DNA of 64,000 nucleotides, from NCBI GenBank assembly GCA_032622095.1, contig CP136064.1, positions 189,767,794 through 189,831,793 of the forward strand, in the 5' to 3' direction. The notes beneath the pieces are model-generated. The model saw only the letters and a list, made by a program, of their open reading frames with translations, was not told the DNA's origin and ran no database searches. The DNA is from Siphonodentalium dalli. Lineage: Eukaryota; Mollusca; Scaphopoda; Gadilida; Siphonodentaliidae. The position numbers and the translations under genes were made by a program. Below are positions 22,642-34,766 of this stretch, piece after piece (within the stretch, counting starts at the first letter, position 1; the number at the start of each line of letters is the position of its first letter).

Positions 22642-24959
22642 TGCCATGTATGCTTTATTTTTGCTCTGTTGGCAGCGGTTTTGACCTGTTCACAGGTACA
22701 GTTTTTAAAGCAATATAATTGTTGATCGAAACAAAATTGTCCGATTGACGATACCTATAGAAGGCTGTAAGAAGTTTGAAAATTTGTGAAAAAATGGAGA
22801 CAAATTATTAGACTTTTCTCAAATTTTTGAAAATGGACAAAGAAACACCACCAGTTATTGTTTGGTCATTCTTGCACACACACTTCCTTGTCTTTATATG
22901 AGTTTAGCAGATATCAATAACACAAAATACATCTGCAGTGCTCCATTATATGCCCAAGGATCAGGGGGGGGGGGGGGGTAGTTAAAAAATTTGCAGGAAG
23001 GTATGCCGTTTTTTTGCATCTGGCATTTTCGGGGACCCACCACCCCAAACCTGCAAAAAAACAACAAATTCTACTCCCAATTTTTTGACACCCACCCCCC
23101 CCCCCAATTTTACTATAATTGGTCTAAAATCACATAAAACTATACTGATATCACTCATATGACTGGGAATGATCTCAATTAGTTCAAATAACAGTTTAAC
23201 CTGTTTCAAAAGCTGTTTTAATTGAAAAAAAAATGTTTTATAAATTGCTGATCATCTGTAAACATAGGTCATTGTGCAGAATGCAAAATATTTCATAATT
23301 TCTTACTATTTCCTGATTAGTCTGTCAACCAGCCCATTATCTAACATATTCCATACCACTTATGTTAGTCTACTGGAGCAACTTACTTCTAATATACTAA
23401 ACTAGCTGAAACAGGCTCCCTTTGGGAACATATATTCAGCATCGGAGATACCTGTGGGACTTGGCACTCATTTTGATCTCAGACAGAGCCTTCATTTAGC
23501 GGCGGCCCCTTTGTGCGCTTCAAGCACATTTGATCATGAAACATTTTGATTTATATATATTGTTTTAATATATTTTTTTAAAGATTGAATTCCTTGCTCA
23601 ATTTAACAAAACCAATTTTATTTTAATTTTTTTAATAATTTTTTTTTGAAAAACTAATACCATTATAACATCCGCCAATGTACCCCGAGTCACCACACCA
23701 AATTTGGTTGAACTCGGTCCAGGGGTCTGAGAGAAAAATCTGGACAGATCCTACTTGTTTATATATATAGATGACAAGAAGTTACAGCACTATACCAGAC
23801 TTGGATACTTTATGTCTTGTGAGAGATCATCTGAGTTGAAAGACATGCAAATAGTTCACTGATTGGCTTGATGCACTGATGACAGATATTTTCTACCCAT
23901 TGATGGTTACATTAATGTTTGAGACAGTTACTCGCTCTTTTTCCATGCACACAATGATCTAGGCTTTAGTTACATCAAGACAAGTTTATTTATTTCAGTT
24001 TTACATTTCTCGAAGCTTCTTTCCAAAGGGTGTTGGGAAGGATTTTTTTCACCACACAGCCCCATATTCAACATGCCATAGCTTAATGTCATCTCCACTA
24101 AGGCCCATATGAGGTCACAGTAACATAAATATGGTGTTTTTGCAGTTATAAATCCTTATAATATGTTTTAAACTGTTACAAATGTCAAATAAGGGCACAA
24201 AAGGTCTTTAGTAAAAAAATTGCACGAGGTTGTAAAAAACGCGGTTTTTGCCCCTCTGGCCACCCACCACCCCGGCATACCTTCCTGCAATTCTTTTTTA
24301 CTCCCCTCCCCCCTGCAAGGATGGAGGAAAATTTTATATACATGTAGAAGCTCCGAGTATTCTTCCTTGATTGTTATTAACTTTGGACACATTTTACAAC
24401 GGAAGATTAGTATTATCGGGACCATGCAGCAGATCACGCCAGTCATTTTGATATTTATAAATGAAAATGCGAGGGGGGGGGGGGGGGGGGGGGGGGTGCA
24501 ACGAAACTTTCAGGATTAGCTTACCGACTACTGGTATATTTTAAGTGGTGTATAAAATTTGGAAACGCTTGGTGGAAATCGGAATGAATATTTACCCACA
24601 CTGGGTTCTTCCACTCTGATCTCATAGAATAAAGGACGCATGAATAAAGCGCACAGTGTTAAGTAATCACATTTGTTCTGATCCAATAGTTTGTATTGTC
24701 CTTTTTTCAATGCATAATTCAATAGTTATATATAGACAATACACGCAAATTGCCATTTGCAATACAATGTTTATTTCGTAGGATCATACAGGACATTTTA
24801 CATATTTCATGTAATGTGTGGACAGCACGACGTTTTCTTTTGGATTTTATCACTTTTTCATATGCTGTTCAACGATTCTGGATTGGGTTTTTGAGCTCGT
24901 TGAAGATTGAATGAAGAAATATTGAACTTAAGTTCATAATAAATGTGTTGACTTGGAAT
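22642..24959. other. Intergenic, repeat debris, long G-runs
   Basis: No gene supported. Two related segments lie in opposite orientation near 22965-23105 and 24200-24330, both with GCAGGAAGGTATGCCG and C- or G-rich flanks. A run of about 24 G at 24473-24496 and a shorter one near 22966 are likely length-variable and error-prone. Confidence 0.5.
23650..23772. repeat. Possible short retroelement tail
   Basis: Contains CACCAAATTTGGTTGAACTC, GGTCCAGGGGTCTGAGA and ends in TTTATATATATAGATG. The combination resembles tails of RTE-type LINEs and derived SINEs in many invertebrates. Recognition is by style, not alignment. Confidence 0.35.
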
Positions 24960-26258
24960 ATGTCTGTTGATGACATGGTGGATCGTGATGTCATTCAGAA
25001 TTCCCAAATGGATATAAAACCAAGGCGGGATCTGCATCCCGAGTTGGCAATGCGTGTATCAACAAGCGATGGACCCGAACCATGCACATGTTTTCCCGAG
25101 ACTCAGAATAATGTACCATCCATGATATACGAAGGAGTTTGCTGTAGGCACAGAAATAAACAGAAACTTCGTGTATTCGACTCAGGATGGTTACCCCGAA
25201 ATGATTTGGAAACTCGAAATGTGACGCGCGGTATTTCGTCCGCCGGGTTGGATGATAATGGTGAGTTCGTTGCGGATTCGCGCATTGGCTCAAAGGAAAT
25301 GGCTTCAGCAGAGTGTCCCGATTGTGTGGTTTATGGAGACAACGGTCGTTGTAGTGCATGTAGACAGAGACAGGCTTCGTTGCCAAAAATAAACGAGTTC
25401 CAAACATTTCGGACAGTAAACCAATCCACACAAGTATCGCCTTCACGGAACTCGTTGCCACCCATACGCATTAGAAACGAATACCAGGTGGACAGCCTGC
25501 TTGTCAAATCGAGGGACTTTCTTGGCGCTTATGCCCCAAAAATTGACAAACCCATCGGGCAAATGAAAGGAAGACAATTCAATGGCAAACTGTATGATAT
25601 GGGTGAGTAGGTGAAATAAAGCCGTCTATATGTCACGAAAAGGAATCACATGGTTTCAAGTTGAAATAAAAATAGCGCCTAACAATTTTGTATTGTCTGC
25701 TACAATTAATGCTATTGTGTCAAACTGGTGGTTCCTGACAATTTAGGGCAACGCTTTTAAGTATTTAAAATATGTGCACATGCATGATGACGTTAGTTGC
25801 TGTACACACGGCAAAAAGAATACTCTTGATTGCGGTAATTTTTCAATAATTCTTATACACCATATATATAGTCAAGAATATTTCCCATGGCAATCTTTAT
25901 GTTATTAAATGCTGCCTGTAGATAATGGCAGTGTTTTCAATTATTCAGATTTGTCAAACACGTGGAACTTTCAATTTGATGAAAACAACGAGACTTTTTA
26001 ACAGCATCGCTCCCCCAACGACACCATCTAGGAAAACCAGCAGGACTCATAGTATTCTAACATGACCCCGTCCATCAGGATTGGTTCAGAAATGTAAATG
26101 GGGCCTTATAGCAGTTGAATCCAGTAAAATATGACGTTTTAATTGCAGCTGCCAAGAAGATGTACAGCTACAGCGTGAAGCAGACATACCCCCGAGTACC
26201 AGAAAACTGGAACTCACAAAGTACACGCAAAAGACTCAAGGCTAAAAAACAGCAATAG
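24960..26258 (+). CDS. Unrecognised 250-residue protein with CxC-CxxH and CxxC-CxxC motifs (gene A)
   Basis: Two coding exons, 24960-25602 and 26149-26258, joined by a phase-1 GT-AG intron. I start at the ATG at 24960 (MSVDDM; A at -3) because an in-frame stop lies at 24912 with no earlier ATG. Residues 42-64 read CTCFP, then a PSMIY segment, then CCRH: a CxC-x16-CxxH pattern. Residues 119-134 hold CPDC and CSAC, spaced CxxC-x8-CxxC. Both could bind zinc; that is inference. The exon 1 end (RQFNGKLYDM) and exon 2 (AAKKMYSYSVKQ, then PENWN and a lysine-rich tail KRLKAKKQQ) resemble the equivalent parts of the convergent gene at 26934-31024. No signal peptide or membrane segment. Family not recognised; codon-level coherence and conserved splice phase make it a real gene. 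Confidence 0.8.
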
Positions 26259-26284
26259 ATCGAGACATTCAATCGTTCTGGAAT

Positions 26285-26501
26285 TACAGTAATGCCCTGA
26301 ATAATCGACTCCTTAACCACATCAGAATTATGTGTAACATTTCAGGACTTAGTCGGAAATATGGCTTGTTACCATTCATCGGAAAGCTCTCAGTGAGAGC
26401 TTTCCGATGAATGGCAACAAGCCATATTTCCGACTAAATCCTGAAAAGTTACCCATAATTATGTTGTGGTCAAGGAGTCGATTATTTAGGGCATTACTGT
26501 A
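26285..26501. mobile_element. Palindromic TACAGTAATGC MITE between convergent genes
   Basis: A ~108-bp arm starting TACAGTAATGCCCTGAATAA is followed, with essentially no spacer (centre near 26393), by its near-perfect reverse complement ending GGGCATTACTGTA. Ends in TA, as expected for Tc1/mariner-type MITEs. It lies 26 bp after the stop codon of gene A, so probably inside that gene's 3' untranslated region, where it would form a hairpin. Confidence 0.8.
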
Positions 26502-26933
26502 CGCCGCAACTTCGTGGATTCTATGATACGTATTGACATATCGTACAATGGGAGCTCTTGTTGACCAGAAGAACCACAAAGATCAATAATCCTTTCCGTC
26601 ATATGTTTCATTCGTTATTCTTCTTGTTCCATTATAATACGAATATACATAGAAGTGAATGGAATGTGCTATCACCAGTAGTACATGTATATTCATCACC
26701 AATATCATCGTCCTTTTTCACTTGCAGCGTCCCGTTCAGATCATATAGATTGTTCCAAAACATTTTAGATTTAAAAATCCCATAAGCATACACGTATACT
26801 GCCACAACAACATATGACTGCATGTCATTACGACCAGATGATGTTAGCTATAGCCCGAAATTGTCCCATAAATGAAAATTGGCCATGGTATGGTTGCTGA
26901 TCAGATAATGATGTTGACAACTGTAATATAGTT

Positions 26934-29900
26934 TTAAGGAATGACCGTTCTGTTGCCGTCTATAGCATCCTTACTGTGACGCACTTGGAACTTGTAGACT
27001 TCTCCCGAGTCTGAAATAAAAACAAACAGTAATGCAGACATGATGCGTGTGTCAGAATACATAGACAGGGCAAGAAAAGGTGTATTGCAACACAGAAAAA
27101 AATTCACTGGTATATAAAGGATAACTATATTCTTTATTCGCACTAGGATTGAGCGATTTGCGAATACAGATTTGGATCATGCACCGCGGAACCTATAATA
27201 ATTGAGTATCAAAATCGACATATACCTTACTCGTGTTTAAATTCGCGCAGTGCTATTTTTTGCTTAGTTTTGAATCCACGCAATTAAAATTCGTGCGCCG
27301 TTGTTCGCGAATTCAAAACCAACAGAAACATGTTCGTAAAATTGGTATCTTATGACAATTTCAGTACCTATTCGTTCAGGAAGGTACATGTGTAGATTGT
27401 GTAGATTAAATACCATCACGCCGAACATGTACATCAAGCAGAACATATATAAGTGCGTGTCCATTATTTGGTGGAGGGGCTTTTATAACGCTCCAAATAT
27501 ATGGGAGGCCTTTTTCACATTTATTCCTTATTTTCACACAAGAGCAAATATTTTCACTGAAGCGCAAATAATAGGGGTTATTTACACTGAAGCGCAAATC
27601 ATTTGCACAAATACATAATATTTACGCTTAATCGTAATACATTTGCGATGAAGCGCAAATAAAAATTAATATGCAGCTATTCCCCCAAACTCAAATTGAC
27701 ACCACACAAACATATATAGCTTAGACTCCCATGCATATTATATATATCTTTATTATCCTCCATATATGGAGATTCATATATAAATGTTTATATTATGAGA
27801 ACAAACACAATTTGGTACATAATACAGTGTATAAGAAATTTAAGATTACAAACATATCTACAACACATGTCTCAATATGCATGATGAACTAACTACACAT
27901 TCACTTATACACACTCATGCACTGCATAAAGTAGACATTCCATTCTACAGCCATATCGTACTTACAGACAGAGGAATAGCATACTCAGAGACGACCAATA
28001 AATAGTATTGGACATAGTTAATTGATAAGAAATCGAAATTAGTAAAAACACAAACGCGTGGCCTTGGCTGTATATGATAACACCACTTGGCTGCATATTT
28101 TAAATACTTTTGAAATTGTAATCAATCCAGATTACATGTATATATATGGCATCGGATTCACTCCTGGTTTGCGAACTTGGACATTGGGGACATGCTTTCG
28201 TCCACATTCAGTCTGGTATAACTGTACAGTTCTTATAAACATTGCATGCCATATCGATATTTTGTCACGATTGATCGTTTTACATATAAACATATAAACA
28301 CTGTCGTTGAGATTAATAGATCCTTGCACGGAAATATATAGTTGCCACACAGGCTACAGCCCAGCGTAGTACCTTTCGTAATTTACATGTATATAACACA
28401 TTGCCATAACACTTATATAGGATCTTATTTTCCCATTGGAATCGGTAAACTAGGAAGTCGTACTATTTTTTCGCTCAGTTTTAAATTCGCACACCGATGG
28501 GTGCGCGAAAAATAGTATATAATGCGCGAATTTTAATACGACTAAGGTATACTATTTCAATACCCACAAATGGAATAGATAGAGTTAGCATAGTTTGGCG
28601 TTTTGAACTGATATGCCAGTCAGAAATAACACGCGAACTGCGCAGAAGTGTAAATATTAATAGTTTTTCCTTCAGACAAAATATTAATTGTGATCTAGTA
28701 CTGCATTTAAGAGATTCATTGTGGTATATAAACAATTATGTTACTCCCGATCGAGAATCAGAAAATGTCATCTGTATATAGTAATGTCGGCAACATTTCA
28801 TGGTACATGTATATCGTCCCCGAAAAATAATGCAATAACTGTACTATATATAGTGACATGCTTTGGGGTTTCATTGAATCTATATATCATTTCTGAAACA
28901 ATTATAGTTCTTGAAATAGTTGCCACGACCTACGGTACTGAACTATACCTTACTAAATAGTCCAGTCAGTCCACTGGTCAGGTTCAGGGTGTGTCGCTTC
29001 CAATGTTAGCGCGATGCTTTATTAACTCACCATAGTAATGATTGCTGCATGAAGTCAGAAGGTATATATGCAGCTTAAATACATGCCTATATCACAGGAG
29101 CTTGGAATTTGGTCAAAACCCATCTTTTATTGGCGGAACCACCACCCTGGACCATAGGTGGTTCCGCCAATAAAAGAGGGGTTTTTACCAAATTCCAAGC
29201 TCCTGTGCCTATATATACGCCCATGCCCTCTTTGATAATTAAATATATACAATGCTGTATTCATCAACTACATAAGTCGAGAAGTATAAATAACCTAGCA
29301 TTAATTCAGAGGCAAATAATATAAAAACTAGACTCACTTATATCGAAATATTCGCCCATAAATTGCCGATCCTTATCAGAACCGTATTTTCTAGATGATT
29401 TCACAATCAGTTTGGGTTGCGGTTCTTTTATCGACGGTCTTGGATTTCGTAGATTCGGATCAACTTTACTTTCTCTCCTCTTGAACTTGTCGTCGCTATC
29501 TTTTGTCTTGTGAGTGGCGATGCTATATTTCCTACCCCCTTTGAAATCGTCTTCCTCCAGATCAGGGAGATCAGGGTAACTAACTCGCTTCGATGTTTGT
29601 GCAATGCTCTGCTTGCGGGTTGATTGAGCAATGCTTTGCTTGCGGGCTGGCGCAATACTCTGTTTGCGGGTCGACTGGGCAATGCTCTGCTTACGAGTTG
29701 GCTGAAATATGCTCTCTCGGCGGTTGAGTTCTGGTTGATTCTCTTCTAAGTCAGAATAGCTGACACGCTTTTCTCGCGCGTCGTGGTTTACCGGATCCTC
29801 GTCATCCAATGAAGGTCGTTTGAAATTGCTCCCCGTTGGTTCATGTGCAATCGCACGGTTATGAGGACTCTTGACAAGGGAATCTATCTGAGTATTGCTT

Positions 29901-31024
29901 TTATTACCCCATCTGTTGGAACGTTCCTCTGTGAAATTGTCGGATTCTTCATACGTGACTTCGGTCGCATTTCGGGTCCTGTTCGAGAACGGAGATTCAA
30001 CCAGAGGTCTCCGTCTCATCTGATGGTCGATTTTCGCTTTCCCTGTTAGTTTCTTGGTACCTTTATGGTTCGTCATAGCTTTTGTGTAAGAGCCATGCGA
30101 ATTTGCTGTATAATTGCTCATTTCGTCTATATCATATCCGCTATAAGTCATCACATTTTTACCAGGTTTTATTACTGGGGACGTCAGAGGTTTGTGTCGT
30201 TCACGTTCTCTTAAAACGTCATTCCCTCTAGTATAATGCTGGATATGTTTGTAGCTGTAGTAATCATCGTTATCAAGGAATAAACTATTGTCATGTTCGA
30301 ACGGTTTCTGGTCTGTCGGTCTGTTCTGGGTTATGAACGGAGTGGTGACCATTGGTCGACCATCGACAGGAACCGAATGGGTGTCGACTACAACTTCACC
30401 AGTTTGAATTTCGGGTGAAGGAGTTCGTGGTTTTAGACCCAATTTCCCAGGAGCAGTTCCCGGGACCGGATCATCCAACTCAACCTTATCCACATTTGGA
30501 ACATTAGGATCCGATTGAACACTTCTTTTGTGATAAGAAAGTTGTGACATGGGGGTTTCCCGTTTTTGGTGTTTAACTTTGAGTATATTGACTTGATTCT
30601 GTCCGCTGTTTCCTAGATTTCTAACACCGCGTGCTGTCCATGGGTGTGTGAATTTATAAACCTCCTCGGGCTTCATATGCTCGTGGTACGGACACGCCTT
30701 TTTATCGTTGTATATCATCGTTGGATTCATTCGAAGCGTTGCCTTGGGAAAGCACGTGCAAATATTTGGATCAATGGATTCGTCCAGCCAGACCTGAACG
30801 GTGTCCTTTTTGCCGTTGACATTTGACTGTTGTTGGAGAAGTCCTGGAACGTCTACAATTTTCTGATTGGCTGGGACTTGAAGCTTCATTGGCTCGCGCT
30901 CTGCTTCTGGGATTCTTGTGTAGTCCTGGAAACTTGGTTTCCTGGTCGGGGGAGGAGGCCGAGGGGATCTTCGTCTGTATTCGTACGGATCCTCGTACAA
31001 TTTGTTGTCAGGGTCCTCGTACAT
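26934..31024 (-). CDS. Unrecognised 587-residue basic, low-complexity protein with CxC-CxxH motif (gene B)
   Basis: Minus strand, two coding exons: 31024-29338 and 27010-26934, joined by a phase-1 GT-AG intron that carries gene B on into VYKFQVRHSKDAIDG and a stop. The ATG at 31024 has A at -3 and an in-frame TAA four codons upstream. The N-terminus is YEDP- and proline-rich. Residues 89-114 read CTCFP, a PTMIY segment, then CPYH (CxC-x19-CxxH), as in gene A. The middle is long, charged and probably disordered. Residues about 438-478 hold four copies of RKQSIA, with RRES and KRVS nearby: basic-x-S sites of the kind basophilic kinases phosphorylate. Exon 1 ends RQFMGEYFDI, matching gene A's RQFNGKLYDM at the same splice phase. 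No family recognised. The intron holds a hAT-like MITE near its 5' end. I am sure of the gene, less of the last exon. Confidence 0.8.
27230..28520. repeat. AT-rich repeat debris in the gene B intron
   Basis: Short related segments with CGCGAATTTTAA-like and GAAGCGCAAAT motifs occur near 27230-27320, 27550-27660 and 28465-28530. The CACTGAAGCGCAAAT motif is repeated near 27555 and 27586, and GATGAAGCGCAAAT follows near 27650. No coding segment beyond gene B's own exons was found in 27011-29337. Confidence 0.4.
29093..29206. mobile_element. hAT-like hairpin MITE, 8-bp TSD GCCTATAT
   Basis: ACAGGAGCTTGGAATTTGG through GGCGGAACCACC is mirrored by GGTGGTTCCGCCAATAAAAG through CCAAGCTCCTGT, leaving a tiny loop. 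GCCTATAT stands on both sides (29085-29092 and 29207-29214), an 8-bp target-site duplication as in hAT elements. It lies in the gene B intron, about 130 bp inside the 5' splice site on the minus strand. Confidence 0.8.
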
Positions 31025-32400
31025 GTTGGTATATTATTATTGTGTAGCTAGTGTAAAAATATAAAATAATTGTGTCGTCAAACACCTTGGATTTTACGAC
31101 TGCTATCTGTGTATACGGCGCGGTCGACTAACGTTGTCAGTCCTACCCTGAATGCATGCATGTCAGATGCCTGGAATAACGGAAAATAATAATCAGCACC
31201 GATCAACACAAAAAATCGCTATAAATATCAAACATGATATATGTAAAATCGAATGTAAATATACATATAACTAAAGCAGAGGTCCGTTAAATGTCAAAGC
31301 AAAGAGATTTATATAAGTAAACAAAGCCTTGGTTTTAAGAGAATTCAGAACAATGTACGTAAACAATATATTAAACGATCTTATCACCACTTTATCCTTT
31401 TCTATCAAGGTAAGTGAAATATCATTATGAAGACAGATTAACCGCGGACATTACAGTTGATTAATCACATCTAGTATCTCATTTGACTGCCCGGACTCCA
31501 CGTGTAAATATAGTACGTCTTTTAATGAAAGTTTGTTATAGAAGAGTGCTGGGACGGGACTCTGGTAGTACCATGGCAGAGTACCCCGGTAGAGATCCAT
31601 GGTAGTACAATGATATAACCATGACAGTAGCATGGTAGTAAGAGAATACATTGGCCTAACAATATTTACCGTGACCTTGTAAGCCAGTGCATTTTATTAT
31701 ATATGCGAAACTCCCTATGGGGGACTCGCATATATAAGATGATGAACTGGTACATTATTTCAATGCCCTACAAGCACAGCTTCCGTCATTAAATGGTTAA
31801 TGGACCTGTGAACTGAATAAAAAAAGTCTACGAAAGTAACAAATACAGCCATGGTAAGCCTGCTAACAGACTTATACTCGAGAAGAAAATATTTTAAAAC
31901 ATGTCGAAGCGTGACAACAGTGAAATGGTTCATCCTATAATACTTACTGTGATTTTCGGATGAAAACTGTCCAACTAATGGCAGAATGATATGGAAGAAA
32001 CAAGACAGTCACATTATTTCAACAGATGAAACGCAGTTCCACTCCGGAGTTTTCTAGGTAAACACTCCAATGGAGGACTCGATTCGACTGCTCAACACCG
32101 GAACATTATTGTTGGGGTCCGTCCACAACAAACCACTGAACTATATATTTGTATTGAATAAACATACCGCGCCAGTGATCTATCAATAGGTGAATAAAGT
32201 TTGATAATGTAGAGAGTTATTGAGAGTGTAGATCTTGAGTGACACTTTTCAATAGATACCCATATAATTAGAATATAAGATATGGCATTGCCGAAGAGTG
32301 CATGGTTGTCGAGGTATGATAATGCATACAATTGGCCCGATGGGCAGTATATTGAGTTAGTGGACGTAAGAGGCTGTCTGTGAATATGCTAAACATATAA
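31025..32400. other. Upstream of gene B; no further gene seen
   Basis: Likely contains gene B's promoter and 5' untranslated sequence, which I cannot delimit. 31636-31745 is a second copy of the hairpin repeat at 8255-8392. Short ACCATGGTAG-like repeats lie near 31560-31635. Confidence 0.4.
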
Positions 32401-32408
32401 GTCTAAAT

Positions 32409-34766
32409 CGGTGTGACTAATTAGTGCCCGGGCAAGCCCGGGCACGCCCGGGCAACCCCGGGCACGCCCGGGCAGGTCTTGGTGGTCTCATGGGCCCGCA
32501 GACAGTCTAATATGATGCCATATGGTAGTAGGATACAGAATAAGCATATATTAGGAAAATTGACTTGCTGTGTCGTCCACCGGCGGGTTTATTAACCATT
32601 TAAATGCCGATATTGACTAAAAGAACCCGGGAGAGCCCAGACGGACGCATAGACCCGACCATATTATATATTGATGACTAATGGTAGCGAGGCACTTACT
32701 AAAGGTATATATTGCAAATATTGACTCGCTATCTCGTTCGCGGCCGGCTTCATTAACCCCTTAAATGACGATATGCGCCAGAAGAACACGCGCAAAAAGC
32801 CCGATCACGAGAGAGCTCGGGGAAGTCCGGGTGGCACCATGGACCAGTGATCGGTATAGTGTGATGCCTTATGGCGGTAGGGTGGCTGGTATGAACATTT
32901 ACTGCCGTTATATATCGTTCACGGCGGGTTCATTTATAATATTGGTGCCCACTCGATCAGGAATTGGCGGCATTATTGGCCATCCTTTATACGTTCCTAT
33001 ATACAACCGCATATTTTTTTGTGAAAAACTTAATTTAACCCCCAATGCAGTCGAAAAATGGTGATGTGATATATATATATTTTTTATTTATTTACTGATA
33101 GTGCCGTTTAGATGAAATAAAGTTTATAAGTTCTCTAAAACCTTATTATTTATTCCCGTAGTTCACCCCGTGTACGTGGTATATCGCCAAACCCGAAGGT
33201 ATCACAGAACCCGAGAAGTCTCCAGGGTTCTTCTAGTTAATATCGGCATTTAAATGGTTAATTAACCCGCCGGTGGACGACACAGCAAGTCAATTTTCAT
33301 AATCTATGCTTATTCTGTATATATCCTACTATATATACGACATCATATTAGACTGTCCGCGGGCCCATGAGGCCACCAGGGCCTGTCCGGACTTACCCGG
33401 GCTTTCCCGTGCTCTCTTGGTGCAGATCGTCATTTAAGGGATTAATAAAGCCGGCCGCGAACGAAATAGCGAGTCAATATTTGCAATATACCTTTAGTAA
33501 GTGCCTCGATCCCATTATTCATCAATATATAATATGATCGGGTCGCTGTGTCAGTCGAGGCTCTCCCGGTTTCTTTAAGTTAATATCGGCATTTAAAGTG
33601 TTAATAAACCCGCCGGTTGATGACACAGCAAGTAAATTTGCATGCTTATTCAGAATCCTACTACCGTACGGAATCATATTAGACTGTCCGCGGGTTCAGG
33701 AGGCAGCCAGGGCCTGTCCGGGCTTGCCCGGGCTTGCCGCGTTCTTCTGGCGCATATCGTTATTTAAGGGGTTAATGAAGCCGGCGGCGAACGAGATAGC
33801 GAGTCAATATTTACAATATACATTTAGTAAGTGCCTCGCTACCATTAGTCATCAATATATAATATTATCAGGTTTCTGTGTCCGTCCGGTCTCTCCCGGG
33901 TTCTTTTAGTTAATATCGATATTTAGAGGGGTAATAAACCCGCCGGTGGACGACACAGCAAGTCAATTTTCAAAATATATGCTTATTCTGTATCCTACTA
34001 CCATATGACATCATATTAGACTGTCTGCGGGCCCATGAGACACCAGGGCCTGCGCCATGTTATTCTGGCACATATCGTCATTTAAAGGGTTAATGAAGCC
34101 GGCCGCGAACGAGATAGCGAGTCAATATTTGCAATATACCTTTAGTAAGTGCCTCGCAACCATTAGTCATCAATATATAATATGGTCGGGTCTATGCGTC
34201 CGTCTGGGCTCTCCCGGGTTCTTTTAGTCAATATCGGCATTTAAATGGTTAATAAACCCGCCGGTGGACGACACAGCAGGTCAATTTTCATAATATATGC
34301 TTATTCTGTATCCTACTACCATATGACATCATATTAGACTGTCTGCGGGTCCATGAGATCACCAGGGCTTGCCCGGGCTTGCGCCATGTTCTTCTGGCGT
34401 ATATCGTCATTTAAGGGGTTAATGAAGCCGGCCGCGAGCGAGATAGCGAGTCAATATTTGCAATATATACCTTTAGTAAGTGCCTCGCTACCATTAGTCA
34501 TCAATATATAATATGGTCGGGTCTATGCGTCCGTCTGGGCTCTCCCGGGTTCTTTTAGTCAATATCGGCATTTAAATGTTTAATAAACCCGCCGGTGGAC
34601 GACACAGCAAGTCAATTTTCACAATATATGCTTATTCTGTATCCTACTACCATGTGGCATCATATTAGACTGTCTGCTGGCCCATGAGAACACCCGGACC
34701 TGCCCGGGCGTGCCCGGGCTTGCCCGGGCTTGCCCGGGCGTGCCCGGGCACTAATTAGTCACACCC
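32409..34766. mobile_element. 2.36-kb foldback element, 8-bp TSD GTCTAAAT
   Basis: The left end GGTGTGACTAATTAGTGCCC is mirrored at the right by GGGCACTAATTAGTCACACC. GTCTAAAT lies directly outside both ends (32401-32408 and 34767-34774). Just inside each end are five or six tandem decamers of the type GCCCGGGCAA. The arms are made of the same ~330-bp repeat in opposite orientation, about one to two units on the left and five on the right. The middle (about 32960-33230) is AT-richer and has no transposase. The TSD length fits hAT, P, Merlin or Mutator-like elements; I do not assign a superfamily. Its design parallels the 24.85-kb element 2.2 kb further on. Confidence 0.85.
33238..34766. repeat. 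~330-bp tandem repeat forming the right arm
   Basis: Units are anchored on AATATCGGCATTTAAA near 33238, 33581, 33911 (variant), 34229 and 34560, giving spacings of about 343, 330, 318 and 331 bp. Each unit is itself two diverged half-units of ~160-165 bp: one with GACGACACAGCAAGTCAA and CCGCCGG, the other with AACGAGATAGCGAGTCAA and CCGGCCGC. An inverted unit occupies about 32470-32870 in the left arm. Confidence 0.85.

Noticed and set aside
24945-24959. Upstream start for gene A at 24945
   Set aside because: The codon at 24945 is GTG. The first in-frame ATG after the upstream stop is at 24960.
32765-33909. Frames of about 100 codons in the second foldback
   Set aside because: Run through the GC-rich repeat and terminal motifs, not conserved between repeat units.
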